A stretch of 28,110 nucleotides of DNA, taken from positions 1 through 28,110 of the IMG/VR virus record IMGVR_UViG_3300030450_001442. The stretch is one strand, 5' to 3'. The notes under the pieces were generated by a model. The model was not told where the DNA came from. It ran no database searches and saw nothing but the letters and a program-made list of their open reading frames with translations. The position numbers were made by a program, and so were the translations under genes. Below, in pieces: positions 13,053 to 23,363 of the stretch. The number at the start of each line of letters is the position of its first letter. Position 1 is the first letter of the stretch. Source of the DNA: a virus.

Positions 13053-15710
13053 ATGCCCGGAGTATATGTGGGGGATACAAAGGCATTAGTTTTTCCTATG
13101 CTATGCGATGGTTATTTGAAGCAGACTTATGCTGATTATAACGAGGCCGCATCAGAAGTAGATGCTAGAGGTGGCCCTTGGGGTTTAGAGTCTTTTACAT
13201 TAGAGGCCATTATTACACCATATGATGTAAATGGTTATGGGAGTTGGACTACGGCTGATAGAGGTAATTTAAATTCGGTACGAACCCCACCAAGTTTAGG
13301 AGATAGCACATCTAATCCAGAAACATATCAAAGTTATGATTATTTTACTACTAATAGATTATCACATAAGATGATGATTTATTACAATACTAAATTTCAA
13401 TTATATTTAGAAAATCAAGCAGCCTCTAATAACAATAGACCTGCTGAATATAGATTGGTTGCAGAGTTTGCTGATGGTTCTGCTCCAGTTAGAACTGATG
13501 TATTATTAAACGGTTCTAATAGATTAAATAATTTTTCAGACTCTACTAGTTATTACACAGGTACGGCTAGTAACTTAAGGCAAATAGCAACGAATGCTCA
13601 AAATGCGTTGCCACATAATACTCTTTCATTTGATAGCACTTCTTGGGGCAATCAAATAGATATTATAGCAGCAACTGCTAGTGGTAGTGTTACTTTTTCA
13701 GGTACTCCACAATCATATTATCCTGCTCAAAATGCTACTGCAAAAATAATTGCTGCTAATAATTCGTTTAGTGTTGATACTTTACCAACAGCAGGTACGG
13801 GTTCTATTAAATTTGGTGCAAATCCAGATTCAACTACAAGTTCAGATGCAAATGAATATATACAGGTTGTAAGTGAAGATGGCAATACAACCACTAAATG
13901 GTATGCTATTACAGGTGCTACTAATGGTGCGCCTATACAATCACAAGGTTATCCAGCAGGCTCAAGGTCTTATGATAGGAAAGGAGATGCTGAATTAACT
14001 TGTTCACAATTTGTTGCTGCTGTTAATCTAGTAAATTCTGGTTGGGCTGGAACAGTAACAGGTGGGCCAGAACCTAGCAACCAAGTAAATCCTCCCGCTA
14101 TTGTTGCTACCTTTACGGCAAACATAAATAATCCAACAGGTGGAACATTAACTAAAGGTTCTGCTATGCCTGCCGGTATAGAAATAACTCAAATGGCAAA
14201 TGGTGTAGCAGAAAGTATTGTAACGCATAATTATCTTACTATTACAACTGGTGGTAGTGCTAAATTATATCATCCTTATCCAAATGCTTCTACTGTTACT
14301 ATTGGAACTTCAGTAAGTAGAACTGATAGTAATAGCACAATAACAGTATACCCATTTAAAAAAGGAAGTAACGCAACAAATACATTGCAATCATTACAGG
14401 CGGCTATTAATCATAGTAATGGGAATACACAAGTAACTGCTACTACTGGTACTGGTTCTCCTCCTAATACAAAATTAACTGTTGATGCAACAGGCACAGC
14501 AGGAAATGCTTATACAGTTACTAAAACTAATATGAGCCATATCACATTAGAGGATTTTGATGATGGGGAAAATGTTAATGAGATTACCAATGTTATTACT
14601 CTTGAAGATAGTGATGGCACAACTACTAAGTTTTTAGCAGCACATAAAACTAAATCAACGAATGCAACAAGTTCGACTATTACTTATGGTGGAAACACTT
14701 ATGTTATTTATAGAGTAGCAGATGGAACAGGTACTAGAGATAATTTAACTACTGCTATTAATAGTGTTAGTGCGTTAGATATAACCGCATCAAACGATGG
14801 TGGTAATGGTAATAAAGTTAATTTGGTACAAGGTACATCTGGGGCTGCTGGCAATACTACTATTACAGAAAATGTTACCAATGTTACTAAAGTAACTTTT
14901 GCTGGTGGAGTTACTGCTGTTACACCAGATAAATATATACAAATTATTAGTGCTGATGGTGCAGTAACTGTTAAATTTAAAGCATCAAATTTAGGTTCTC
15001 AATCTACTGGTGCTACTGGTAGTGGCTATACTTATTTCCAAATAGGTTCTAGTACAACTCAGGCTGCTTCCAATTTAATAACTGCAATTAATGGAAGTGC
15101 ATTATCATCTAAATTAACAGCATCTAGTCCTAGTAGTAATCATGAAGTAAAAATACAAATTGCTACTTCTGGTGGTAGTCAATCAACAACAGATGATTAT
15201 AGCAATGTTACTACAGATAACTCTTGGACAACAGATTCAAATCAAAAAGTTATAACCGGAGTTACAACAACTAATTTAGGTGTTGGTGAAGAAATATATA
15301 ATGCTTCTAATGAATTAATAGGTACAGTTGCGAGTAGAGATAGTGCTTCACAGATTACATTGGTGTCTAATCCTATCGCTACAACAGGTACGGTTTTATA
15401 TGCTTCACACCCAAGAGAAGCGTTGTATTTAGAAAACACGTATAAAATTTCTTGTTGTGTATCTAAGACGGGAGATATTAAACTTTATCTAAATAACCGA
15501 TTAGTCAAAGAACAAAAAATTACATTTACACCAAGGTTTAAATTTGATACTACTGATTGTTTTATTGGGCAAAACGGTAGTAATAAAAACACACAGTTCT
15601 TTGGAGAATTATATGAGATGGCAATGTATACAAGACAAGAACCAACATTAAATTATACTTCGCTTTCTCCTGGTTATTCAGATATAGTGTTCTATTATAG
15701 GTGGGATTAA
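13053..15710 (+). CDS. LamG-like tail-tip protein with a split domain and inserted repeats
   Basis: This 885-residue protein has an AGGTGA-N4-ATG start. Residues about 45-125 ('WGLESFTLEAIITPYDVNGYG', then 'HKMMIYYNTKFQLYLEN') are the first strands of a laminin-G/concanavalin-like sandwich. Residues about 785-885 ('TGDIKLYLNNRLVKEQ', 'DCFIGQNG', 'FFGELYEMAMYTRQ') are its last strands. Between them lie about 640 residues of degenerate tandem domains beginning near residues 131, 267, 392, 515 and 627, plus a small barrel at 732-772. LamG domains in tail proteins commonly bind carbohydrates, so a host-surface or structural tip role is likely. Composition is very rich in Thr, Ser, Asn and Gly. 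The next gene begins one base after the stop. Confidence 0.65.
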   Translation: MPGVYVGDTKALVFPMLCDGYLKQTYADYNEAASEVDARGGPWGLESFTLEAIITPYDVNGYGSWTTADRGNLNSVRTPPSLGDSTSNPETYQSYDYFTTNRLSHKMMIYYNTKFQLYLENQAASNNNRPAEYRLVAEFADGSAPVRTDVLLNGSNRLNNFSDSTSYYTGTASNLRQIATNAQNALPHNTLSFDSTSWGNQIDIIAATASGSVTFSGTPQSYYPAQNATAKIIAANNSFSVDTLPTAGTGSIKFGANPDSTTSSDANEYIQVVSEDGNTTTKWYAITGATNGAPIQSQGYPAGSRSYDRKGDAELTCSQFVAAVNLVNSGWAGTVTGGPEPSNQVNPPAIVATFTANINNPTGGTLTKGSAMPAGIEITQMANGVAESIVTHNYLTITTGGSAKLYHPYPNASTVTIGTSVSRTDSNSTITVYPFKKGSNATNTLQSLQAAINHSNGNTQVTATTGTGSPPNTKLTVDATGTAGNAYTVTKTNMSHITLEDFDDGENVNEITNVITLEDSDGTTTKFLAAHKTKSTNATSSTITYGGNTYVIYRVADGTGTRDNLTTAINSVSALDITASNDGGNGNKVNLVQGTSGAAGNTTITENVTNVTKVTFAGGVTAVTPDKYIQIISADGAVTVKFKASNLGSQSTGATGSGYTYFQIGSSTTQAASNLITAINGSALSSKLTASSPSSNHEVKIQIATSGGSQSTTDDYSNVTTDNSWTTDSNQKVITGVTTTNLGVGEEIYNASNELIGTVASRDSASQITLVSNPIATTGTVLYASHPREALYLENTYKISCCVSKTGDIKLYLNNRLVKEQKITFTPRFKFDTTDCFIGQNGSNKNTQFFGELYEMAMYTRQEPTLNYTSLSPGYSDIVFYYRWD
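13444..15290 (+). repeat. Five degenerate tandem domains within the LamG-like protein
   Basis: Each unit is about 110-135 residues and starts with a strand pair such as 'YIQVVSEDGNTTTKWYA', 'YIQIISADGAVTVKFKA' or 'VITLEDSDGTTTKFLAA'. A helix with 'NLxxAIN' follows (clearest in units 4 and 5), and then a 'vtaTsspxNxvtlvq...G' strand region. Units are diverged at DNA level, so this is old domain duplication rather than a recent DNA repeat. Boundaries are approximate. Confidence 0.6.
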
Positions 15711-15711
15711 T

Positions 15712-18700
15712 ATGGCAGAGAATTATTATTATGTTTTGAATACTGGGAAAACTCAAAGTGAAACTTTAAATTATACTTATGCTCAAAAAGGCAACGCATT
15801 TCCTACAGTTGCTTTTTATGAAACCCCAGTTAATCCTATAATCAAAAACCCAGGGATTCCTTCTTCTGGTAACTTTGCTGGCATAGATAATCTTTCAGCC
15901 AACTTTTATGAGATTAGAAAAGCACCTTATGATTTAATGAGCAATGGTAATATTCTTAATGCAGAACCTAAAATATCTGGTAATAGTGATACGGGTCTGG
16001 TTAATAGAATACACCCTGCTGGTTATTCTGATACTGCTACAGATGCTAACCATATTTCTAAACATGCTTCTAATTTACAAGATACTAAGTCTAATAGAGT
16101 TAGATTAAAGGATACTGTTTCTGGTACTTCGGCTGTTGGTAGTGCTGGTTTAGGAATGGATTTAGAAGAATATGATTATTTTATTTTAATAAACCCAGAG
16201 ATTACAGGAAACGATGGAACATTATCTATTAGACCCCACTTTGCAAAGGTAACAAAAATCATTCAATACGATACTTATGGTGATGGTATAGAATTTTCTC
16301 CTAAATATCCATCAGACTTGCCTATAGATACTAAATTTGAACTTTATGTTGGCCCTCATGTTACTAATACAAATGTGGTTGCGGTTTCTTATGGGTTAAG
16401 AGGAAACACATCTTCTTCCTCCTCCCCTATATCAGATAAATATGATGTTAGCAATGTTGTAAGTAGACCTACATGGTATTTTTATGAAGATAGATTAGAT
16501 ACAAAAGACCAATTAAATTACGGCACAAAATATCAATTAACCAGTTGTAGGTTTTATAAGAATTGGACTTCTTTTGGAGGTACTGCTAGTCAAACTTCAG
16601 ATGGTAAATATCATAGTACCTCAACAATTAATTCTTCTGTGTTAAACAATTCTGATTATCAAGGACACAGTATTTGGATGGATGTAAGTGGTGTTAAAAA
16701 GTATGTAGGTAATTTAGTAACAGCACATGCATCGACACCTACATTAGATGATATTAAAGAAGATATACCAACAGCATTAGAAGGTGCATTAACAATATAT
16801 TATGGTAGGGATATTTGTCAAAGTGTCTTTTTAACTGAACCTGATTTCGGAACATTGATAACCGATTTAGGGCCAAAAAATCTAGATGCTACATTAGTAG
16901 ATAACATAAAAGAAAAGGATAGAACAAAATATGATTATGATAACAATAGTACCTTTTCGCCTGACCCTTCAGTATGGCGTATGATAAATAGAAATGCTCA
17001 AAGAAACTCATATGATAGAATGGTAACTCATGCTAATTGGTTTAATTATACAGATTACACCCATGCTCATGCTGATATGACTGGGCCAGTTAGACACCTT
17101 CATTATAAAAGTGCTGATTTAAAGAACAATATATTAACTACTGTTATAGATACTTCTGTAAATTATCCAAGAAATAAAGCAACACAAATAGCAAGAGCAA
17201 AAACTCTAGACCAAACTGGAACACAGTTCTTAAAATTAAAAGAAGACGCTTCATTTAAGATAAGAAATTCTATCTTTACTGGGGTCTTAGGTGAGTATAA
17301 ATTACCTTATACAGTAACTAGTAATTCTGCATCTGGGTATAAAATTATATTAAATCAAATACCAGAAGGGTTTGATTGTAGAAATGATTCTTTAATTAAG
17401 TCAGGAGATTCCATTAGAGTTGATACTAACTACTACATGGTCTCTGCAATTGCTGCCCCTGATATATCATATAGAACTCAAACGCTTACCGTAAACAAAG
17501 TAAGAGGCACAAAGGATAATGTATATAGTAACATGTCATCAATGGTAACATTTGATAAAGCAAATGCCTATGTTGCTTCTTGGAATGGTGGGTTGATTTC
17601 AAATACACCAATGGATACAGAAGTAGTATATGCTTCAAATGCATTTAAAAGATTAACAATGAACGGTAATACTGTATCTAAATCTAGTTCTTCACTTTAT
17701 AATAATAAACTAGTATTATTATCTGGGGAGTTTATAGGATTAGATATACCAATTGATTATGGTGATTCAGAAACTAAGTATCTAAAGTTACAGGATTCTG
17801 ATAAAGAATTATATATCCCAACAGGAACTTCTGCTACATATAAACCGTCTTTTATGCATTATTTATCTGGTAATTATGCTATAGATGAAGAGATATTTAG
17901 AGGTAATGTAGAAGACACAGTGGCTAAAAATAATAAAGGATTAGTCACCTATGAGATTACAGGTAGAGATAAATTGGCTAAGTTACTAAATAATACTGTC
18001 AATAAGAATTTAAACTATACAAATGATATTATTTATTCTTCTTTAAACCCAATGTTTTTATCATCAGAAACAATTAGTATTGCTGTTAGTGGTAGTTTTA
18101 GTGCAGGTGTTACTACCTTTACAAGTACCGATGCTTCTTCTTTAGCAAAGTATGATTTAATTTTTAAATCCGACATGACATTAATAGGAGAAGTTCATGG
18201 TGTTTCTGGTAATACAGTAACATTAAGAGATGGTGCATTAGCAGGTAATGGTAGTTCTAATACACCTGTTAAAGCAGTAAGTTTAACTAATACTACTACT
18301 AATAAATTTTATCAAACTGCTGTTAAAGCCTTAAATGTAAATCCATTAGCAAGTTCTAATGCAACTGACTTAGTTTCTGCAAGCGATAAAGGCCTTGTTT
18401 TCATTGATGGTGAAGAGTTGATATATGATGCAAACAGAAATCAATCTACTTTATCGTTGCCATATACTTCTGCTACGGGTAGTTATAGAGAGGACGGTTC
18501 TTTAGGTTATCACATTTCTAGCGTGAAGGGATTAAAAAGCAAAGATTCTAAATTTGCATTTAAACTTGGAAATGAAGATAATCCAATACCTACAGAATCT
18601 AGTAAAATAATTTCGTCTTCTCATAATTATTATACAATTGTAAATAAAATAGAAAAGGAAGGTGAACCAACCACATTAACAGTTGCACCGACTATGCCCA

Positions 18701-21700
18701 TTGTGTTAGCAAGTATTGAAACGAATACATCTGATACTAGATTTACAGATAGCAATTCTTATTTATACTTCTTAAATAATAATATACCAAAAGCAGGGTT
18801 CCTTCATAAATTAAAAAATACTCATGGTGGATATAACTATCTATCTTCTGGAATTTTTAAGTACCAAGACCTTCAAACATTTACACCAGGAAGTTTGAGC
18901 CAAACGTCTGTAAATTCTATTTATAATGATTTAGGAAATTTAAGCATGTCTGCGGCTGCACCGTCTTATTGTATTAGACCAGATGGTGCGTCACTATCAC
19001 CAACATTATTATTAACAAATAACACCACTCCAATAGAAGGTAGTAATATAATTGATTCAGATTATAATGCACACTATCAAACCGCTACTGGTAATTATTT
19101 GTATAAACTTTCAGACAATTCTGCTTTAACACCACCAGAAAGTTCAGTTAGAGACCTTGTTCTAGAAGAAACACTTAATGAGGGTAATTTACAAATACAA
19201 ACATGGGGAGCAAGCAGTGGCTCTGCTGCCCTTAGATTTAGTGCAATATCTGATTTACAAAATCAAGATACTAGGATTAAAAATTATGAGTTGATGGCTT
19301 TAGGAGATTTATACCCTGAGTCTAAATTAAGACACAATCATTTAGGATTCTCTAGTAAAAGTTTAACTTCATATGGAATGTTATTAGAATCAGATTCACA
19401 AGATGGTGCCTCTATTAGTCATGCTAATTATCAAGGAACAAGTAGTGAAGCACTAATGAAAGAAAGCAATTATCAAACTGGTCAGATTTCATCTAGTTCT
19501 GTTAATAGTGATGGTATTAAGAGATGGGGTGTTATGAGATTAGTAGAAGCAACATATGATTGGCACTTTAATCCTGTTGATGCTGAAAATATGCCAGCCA
19601 CTAGCAAAATACCAGAAATTGCTAACTTTAAATATCAGAGGTTTAAAACACCAACAGAACCAGATACTAGTAATATAACTTATTGTGATATAGATGAGGA
19701 TGAGGGAACAATACAATTCAAAACTAGTACGGCCTCTTCTGGTAATAATAAAACTATTACCGTACAACCTAATGATATGTTATATAGCGCGGCATCTGGT
19801 CATTTATTAGCAGTATATAAGGGGCAACAAGTTTCATTACATGGTTCTTCAGATAGTAGTAATTGGACAAGCGGCAACTGGATGTTATTTAATACAGGAG
19901 TAAATGCTAAAGTGTATGTATTAAGACAGGAATATAAATTAACAGGCGGTACGAGTGTACTTCACAAACTACCAGGAATGATGGACTTTAATCTATATGC
20001 AACTACTAATGATGGGTTTAATGATTTAGCGGAAAACCCGATTAAGTTTACAAATGTAATACTAGCAAGAGAACCAATTGATAAATCATACTTTGATTAT
20101 AATATTTTAACTGGAGATGAGGATAATCCTACTACTTTAACATTAGACCCACAGAATATTTTCATACCATTAGTTTCAGGTGTTAGAAGAAATAATGATA
20201 ATACTGATAAAAAGTATTATGCTATTTCTGCATTCCACGATACAGAACAATGGGAAAATAGTAGAGACCATTGGGATAGTTATACTCCTCCTAATTATCA
20301 CCATACCTCTAGAGTTCTAAGCGCATTATGTTTAGAAACATTTGATAGTACGAGTAGTCTAAATAATCAGACACATAAGGCACAAAACTTCTTAATGGGA
20401 ACAGGGCATTTATATGATAATTGCGTTGCTGTCTTTAAGGATATTAAGAATAGTTTATCTGACATGAGTTATGATTTAGGAATTACAAGTGCTCCTTTAG
20501 ATTGTGCTACAAATGCTGACTATAATACGTTTGACCCCCATACTGCTAATTCTGAAATAGACCAACATGGGCCTAATATTATGATAAAAAGAAAAGGAAA
20601 GAATGCTGCATTTGTGGGCACAAGAACTAAACAAAGGATTTTATCAAATGAAGAAAGTAGAAGCCCTGCTACTAGAACAACACACCACCAAGACAATCAA
20701 GTTGATACAGGAGTAATGTTTAGTGCGCAAATGTTTGTTAAGCCTGGGTTTGATTTAACAGGATTATCTACAAATACATTAGGAACATTAGGCGTTCAAC
20801 GTAATGCTAATTCAAACCAATTAACATTCCAAATGAATGATGCATCAAAACATAATTGGTTGTCCTTTGTAAATAATTTAGAAGGATATTATATTGTTGG
20901 CACTAGATTAGAAGTTGGTGCTTTACCAAATGATATTAGCACTACACTAAATGACAGTTCTGTAAATGCTACTGATACTACTATAACATTAACATCTACT
21001 GCACATTTACCTTCAAGTGGTACTGTTAAAATTTGGGGTTATTATTCTTATGTTGTTTCTGGCAATTCGGTGGGGCCTTTATATGATTGGGAACACATAA
21101 GTTATACAAGTATTAATGGCAATAATATACAGGGATGTAAAAGAAATGTAAATAATAAAACGGTTACTACTGGTGGTGTCACATATGATGTATCTTGGAG
21201 TCATGCAAATGCTAGTAAGGTAGTAACTGAGTCTGGATTTGTAAAAGAAGGTGCTCCCACTTTTATTTCTAGAATTACCGCACATACAGCAGGTTCTTCA
21301 ACTGATGCAGGAGCAGGAAGCGACTCAAGGTCACAACATGTATTAACTTTAGATAAAGCAATTAATATAAATACATATGGCTCTCAGTATAAATTAATGA
21401 GAATAGCAGAAAAAACCTTTGACGACACCCCAGATTATATTGATTTACATTCCATGTTTGATACAGGACTACAGTATGATATAGAAACTTCTAATCTATT
21501 AAGTGGTGGTTCTGGAACTACAAATCAATATAGTGAAAATATATATTCAATGTATTTACCTCTTGAGATAGATACTTCTAATGCTAGTGATTCACATAAA
21601 GCGTACACATATATTGATAGAAGAGATATTGATAATACTATGGCTCTATTTTCAAATGGACAAACTTATGACTGTTATGTAACAGACGGTGTTAACTCAC

Positions 21701-22989
21701 AACATACTCCAATTACGGCTAGTATTACCGATACATCAAAACTGAAAAGAATTAGATTAAAATATAGCGGTAAACTTACTGGTAATGGAGTCGTTTCGTT
21801 TGGTGAAACCTTTACATTAGAAACCCAAACAAAAATAAAAGGAGACCCTACTAAATTATATTTAGGTTCTACAATATCAATTGGTACTGATGCTAGTACA
21901 GCAATAAATGATTTACTAACAGAAAACAATTTAGTATTAAGTAATGATGATAAAAATATAACATATACAGGCAATATAGTTGCAAGTGTTAGTAGTGCTA
22001 CTATAACCCTTGCTGCTAATGCTGCGGGATTATCTCCTAATGATTTTATATACAACCAAGATGGAAAGTTTATAGGACAAATCGCTTCTATTAGTAATGC
22101 AAACGTAGTAATTAATAGTATGGATGGTGATGGAACATATGATATGTATTACAGACCAGTTGCAGAAGATGAAATTGTTACATATTCTAAGAAACCATTT
22201 ATTTTGAACACTAACTTTACAGAAAGTAAAGTATTCGATGCTTTGAATTTCTTGGGGGCCAAATCAGGATTAGAATTTACTTTGGTAGATAATAAAATTA
22301 AAGTTCAAGATGCTAATAATTATGAAAGCAAAAGAAAGTTTTCATTAACTTACGCAGATGGTAATAATTTAATAGGGGTTGAAAACAATGAGTCTTTATT
22401 TGATAAAGCAAATAAGGTTGTAGTGGTAGGAGACAATGTTAAAGCCACAGTAGATATGTCTGATACAGATGACCCTAAAGTAATAACATATGTTGATGGT
22501 AACATTAAACATGCCAAAGAAGCAAAGGTTAAAGCAGAACAATTATTAGAAGTGCATAACACGCCTGCAAAAAAGATTACATTAAAAATGCAAATGAAAG
22601 GATATGAATTAATGAAGCCTGGTGACTTAATATCTTTAAGTTTCCCAAATCATAATGTACCAGCAGATGATTATATTGTATATGAAATTGGCAATGCTAT
22701 GGCAAGTATAGCAGAAGTTACAGTTGGTACTTATAATAAAACAATAGCAGAACGTTTAACTGAGATGCATTCTTCACAACAAAGGGATTCTATTAATATT
22801 CTAACAAAAGACACAGTAGTAGAGTTAACCTCAAAGGTAGCATTTGATATGGTTGAAATAGATGAACAATCACTTTCATATACTATCACCACCCCTGCCG
22901 GTTCAGTCATAGGATACTCTACAAACGTGAATTATACAAACACGCTAGGTGGAGATGAAACAACGGAAACAACGGAGTTACCAGTATGA
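15712..22989 (+). CDS. Giant tail hub / baseplate protein with very large central insertion
   Basis: This protein has 2425 residues. The first hub half ends at about residues 735-765 with 'RGNVEDTVAKNN', then 'LVTYEITGRDKLAKLLNNTV', the pattern of gp27/gpD-type tail hubs. The second half resumes near 2173 ('VFDALNFLGAKSGLEFTLVDNKIKV', 'FDKANKVVVVGDNV', 'MKGYELMKPGDLISLSFPN'), again typical of the hub. Between them lie about 1400 inserted residues, rich in Asn, Ser and Thr, with two related small barrels (about 791-839 and 2088-2135). A module at about 1754-1815 reads 'LPSSGTVKIW...EHISYTSINGNNIQGCKR'. Hubs cap the tail tube and hold fibres. No lytic or peptidase motif is evident. It overlaps the next gene by 4 bases (ATGA). 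Confidence 0.7.
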   Translation: MAENYYYVLNTGKTQSETLNYTYAQKGNAFPTVAFYETPVNPIIKNPGIPSSGNFAGIDNLSANFYEIRKAPYDLMSNGNILNAEPKISGNSDTGLVNRIHPAGYSDTATDANHISKHASNLQDTKSNRVRLKDTVSGTSAVGSAGLGMDLEEYDYFILINPEITGNDGTLSIRPHFAKVTKIIQYDTYGDGIEFSPKYPSDLPIDTKFELYVGPHVTNTNVVAVSYGLRGNTSSSSSPISDKYDVSNVVSRPTWYFYEDRLDTKDQLNYGTKYQLTSCRFYKNWTSFGGTASQTSDGKYHSTSTINSSVLNNSDYQGHSIWMDVSGVKKYVGNLVTAHASTPTLDDIKEDIPTALEGALTIYYGRDICQSVFLTEPDFGTLITDLGPKNLDATLVDNIKEKDRTKYDYDNNSTFSPDPSVWRMINRNAQRNSYDRMVTHANWFNYTDYTHAHADMTGPVRHLHYKSADLKNNILTTVIDTSVNYPRNKATQIARAKTLDQTGTQFLKLKEDASFKIRNSIFTGVLGEYKLPYTVTSNSASGYKIILNQIPEGFDCRNDSLIKSGDSIRVDTNYYMVSAIAAPDISYRTQTLTVNKVRGTKDNVYSNMSSMVTFDKANAYVASWNGGLISNTPMDTEVVYASNAFKRLTMNGNTVSKSSSSLYNNKLVLLSGEFIGLDIPIDYGDSETKYLKLQDSDKELYIPTGTSATYKPSFMHYLSGNYAIDEEIFRGNVEDTVAKNNKGLVTYEITGRDKLAKLLNNTVNKNLNYTNDIIYSSLNPMFLSSETISIAVSGSFSAGVTTFTSTDASSLAKYDLIFKSDMTLIGEVHGVSGNTVTLRDGALAGNGSSNTPVKAVSLTNTTTNKFYQTAVKALNVNPLASSNATDLVSASDKGLVFIDGEELIYDANRNQSTLSLPYTSATGSYREDGSLGYHISSVKGLKSKDSKFAFKLGNEDNPIPTESSKIISSSHNYYTIVNKIEKEGEPTTLTVAPTMPIVLASIETNTSDTRFTDSNSYLYFLNNNIPKAGFLHKLKNTHGGYNYLSSGIFKYQDLQTFTPGSLSQTSVNSIYNDLGNLSMSAAAPSYCIRPDGASLSPTLLLTNNTTPIEGSNIIDSDYNAHYQTATGNYLYKLSDNSALTPPESSVRDLVLEETLNEGNLQIQTWGASSGSAALRFSAISDLQNQDTRIKNYELMALGDLYPESKLRHNHLGFSSKSLTSYGMLLESDSQDGASISHANYQGTSSEALMKESNYQTGQISSSSVNSDGIKRWGVMRLVEATYDWHFNPVDAENMPATSKIPEIANFKYQRFKTPTEPDTSNITYCDIDEDEGTIQFKTSTASSGNNKTITVQPNDMLYSAASGHLLAVYKGQQVSLHGSSDSSNWTSGNWMLFNTGVNAKVYVLRQEYKLTGGTSVLHKLPGMMDFNLYATTNDGFNDLAENPIKFTNVILAREPIDKSYFDYNILTGDEDNPTTLTLDPQNIFIPLVSGVRRNNDNTDKKYYAISAFHDTEQWENSRDHWDSYTPPNYHHTSRVLSALCLETFDSTSSLNNQTHKAQNFLMGTGHLYDNCVAVFKDIKNSLSDMSYDLGITSAPLDCATNADYNTFDPHTANSEIDQHGPNIMIKRKGKNAAFVGTRTKQRILSNEESRSPATRTTHHQDNQVDTGVMFSAQMFVKPGFDLTGLSTNTLGTLGVQRNANSNQLTFQMNDASKHNWLSFVNNLEGYYIVGTRLEVGALPNDISTTLNDSSVNATDTTITLTSTAHLPSSGTVKIWGYYSYVVSGNSVGPLYDWEHISYTSINGNNIQGCKRNVNNKTVTTGGVTYDVSWSHANASKVVTESGFVKEGAPTFISRITAHTAGSSTDAGAGSDSRSQHVLTLDKAININTYGSQYKLMRIAEKTFDDTPDYIDLHSMFDTGLQYDIETSNLLSGGSGTTNQYSENIYSMYLPLEIDTSNASDSHKAYTYIDRRDIDNTMALFSNGQTYDCYVTDGVNSQHTPITASITDTSKLKRIRLKYSGKLTGNGVVSFGETFTLETQTKIKGDPTKLYLGSTISIGTDASTAINDLLTENNLVLSNDDKNITYTGNIVASVSSATITLAANAAGLSPNDFIYNQDGKFIGQIASISNANVVINSMDGDGTYDMYYRPVAEDEIVTYSKKPFILNTNFTESKVFDALNFLGAKSGLEFTLVDNKIKVQDANNYESKRKFSLTYADGNNLIGVENNESLFDKANKVVVVGDNVKATVDMSDTDDPKVITYVDGNIKHAKEAKVKAEQLLEVHNTPAKKITLKMQMKGYELMKPGDLISLSFPNHNVPADDYIVYEIGNAMASIAEVTVGTYNKTIAERLTEMHSSQQRDSINILTKDTVVELTSKVAFDMVEIDEQSLSYTITTPAGSVIGYSTNVNYTNTLGGDETTETTELPV

Positions 22990-23363
22990 TAGTAGATGCA
23001 GGCAAAAAGGCAGTATTAGATTTAGCGATTGCCGCTAACCAATTTAAATATCTTGATTTTGGAGATGGTGGTGATGATACCTCAACCTCTCAAACTACAT
23101 TAGATAGAAGTATTCTAACTTCTTCGGGGTCTACACAAATCGCAGATAATAGTTATAAAAGACTCATATCACCGACTAGAGTAGGTAATACACTAATATA
23201 TGAAATCACATTAACTGGCGCAGAACTGGCTTCTAATGTCATATCAGAGTTAGGTGTGTTTAACAATGCAGGCACGATGTTATCGCGGGTGAACTTTAAA
23301 CCCATCGGCCCCCTCGCCTCTAATGAAACAATTAGTTTCACCTTTCGATTGGAGGTAGCATAA
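22986..23363 (+). CDS. Small baseplate / fibre-attachment protein
   Basis: This 125-residue protein overlaps the hub gene by 4 bases and the fibre gene by one base (TAATG). The N-terminus, 'MIVDAGKKAVLDLAIA...FKYLDFGDG', and the later 'ITLTGAELASNVISELGVFNNAGTML' followed by 'NETISFTFRLEV', match a pattern widespread at the N-termini of phage tail-collar fibres and in small baseplate proteins (an 'ELGVFn..GtmlsRv' strand pair closed by 'isFtfrl'). It probably links the hub to the long fibre. Strict coupling to both neighbours supports equal production. Confidence 0.65.
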   Translation: MIVDAGKKAVLDLAIAANQFKYLDFGDGGDDTSTSQTTLDRSILTSSGSTQIADNSYKRLISPTRVGNTLIYEITLTGAELASNVISELGVFNNAGTMLSRVNFKPIGPLASNETISFTFRLEVA

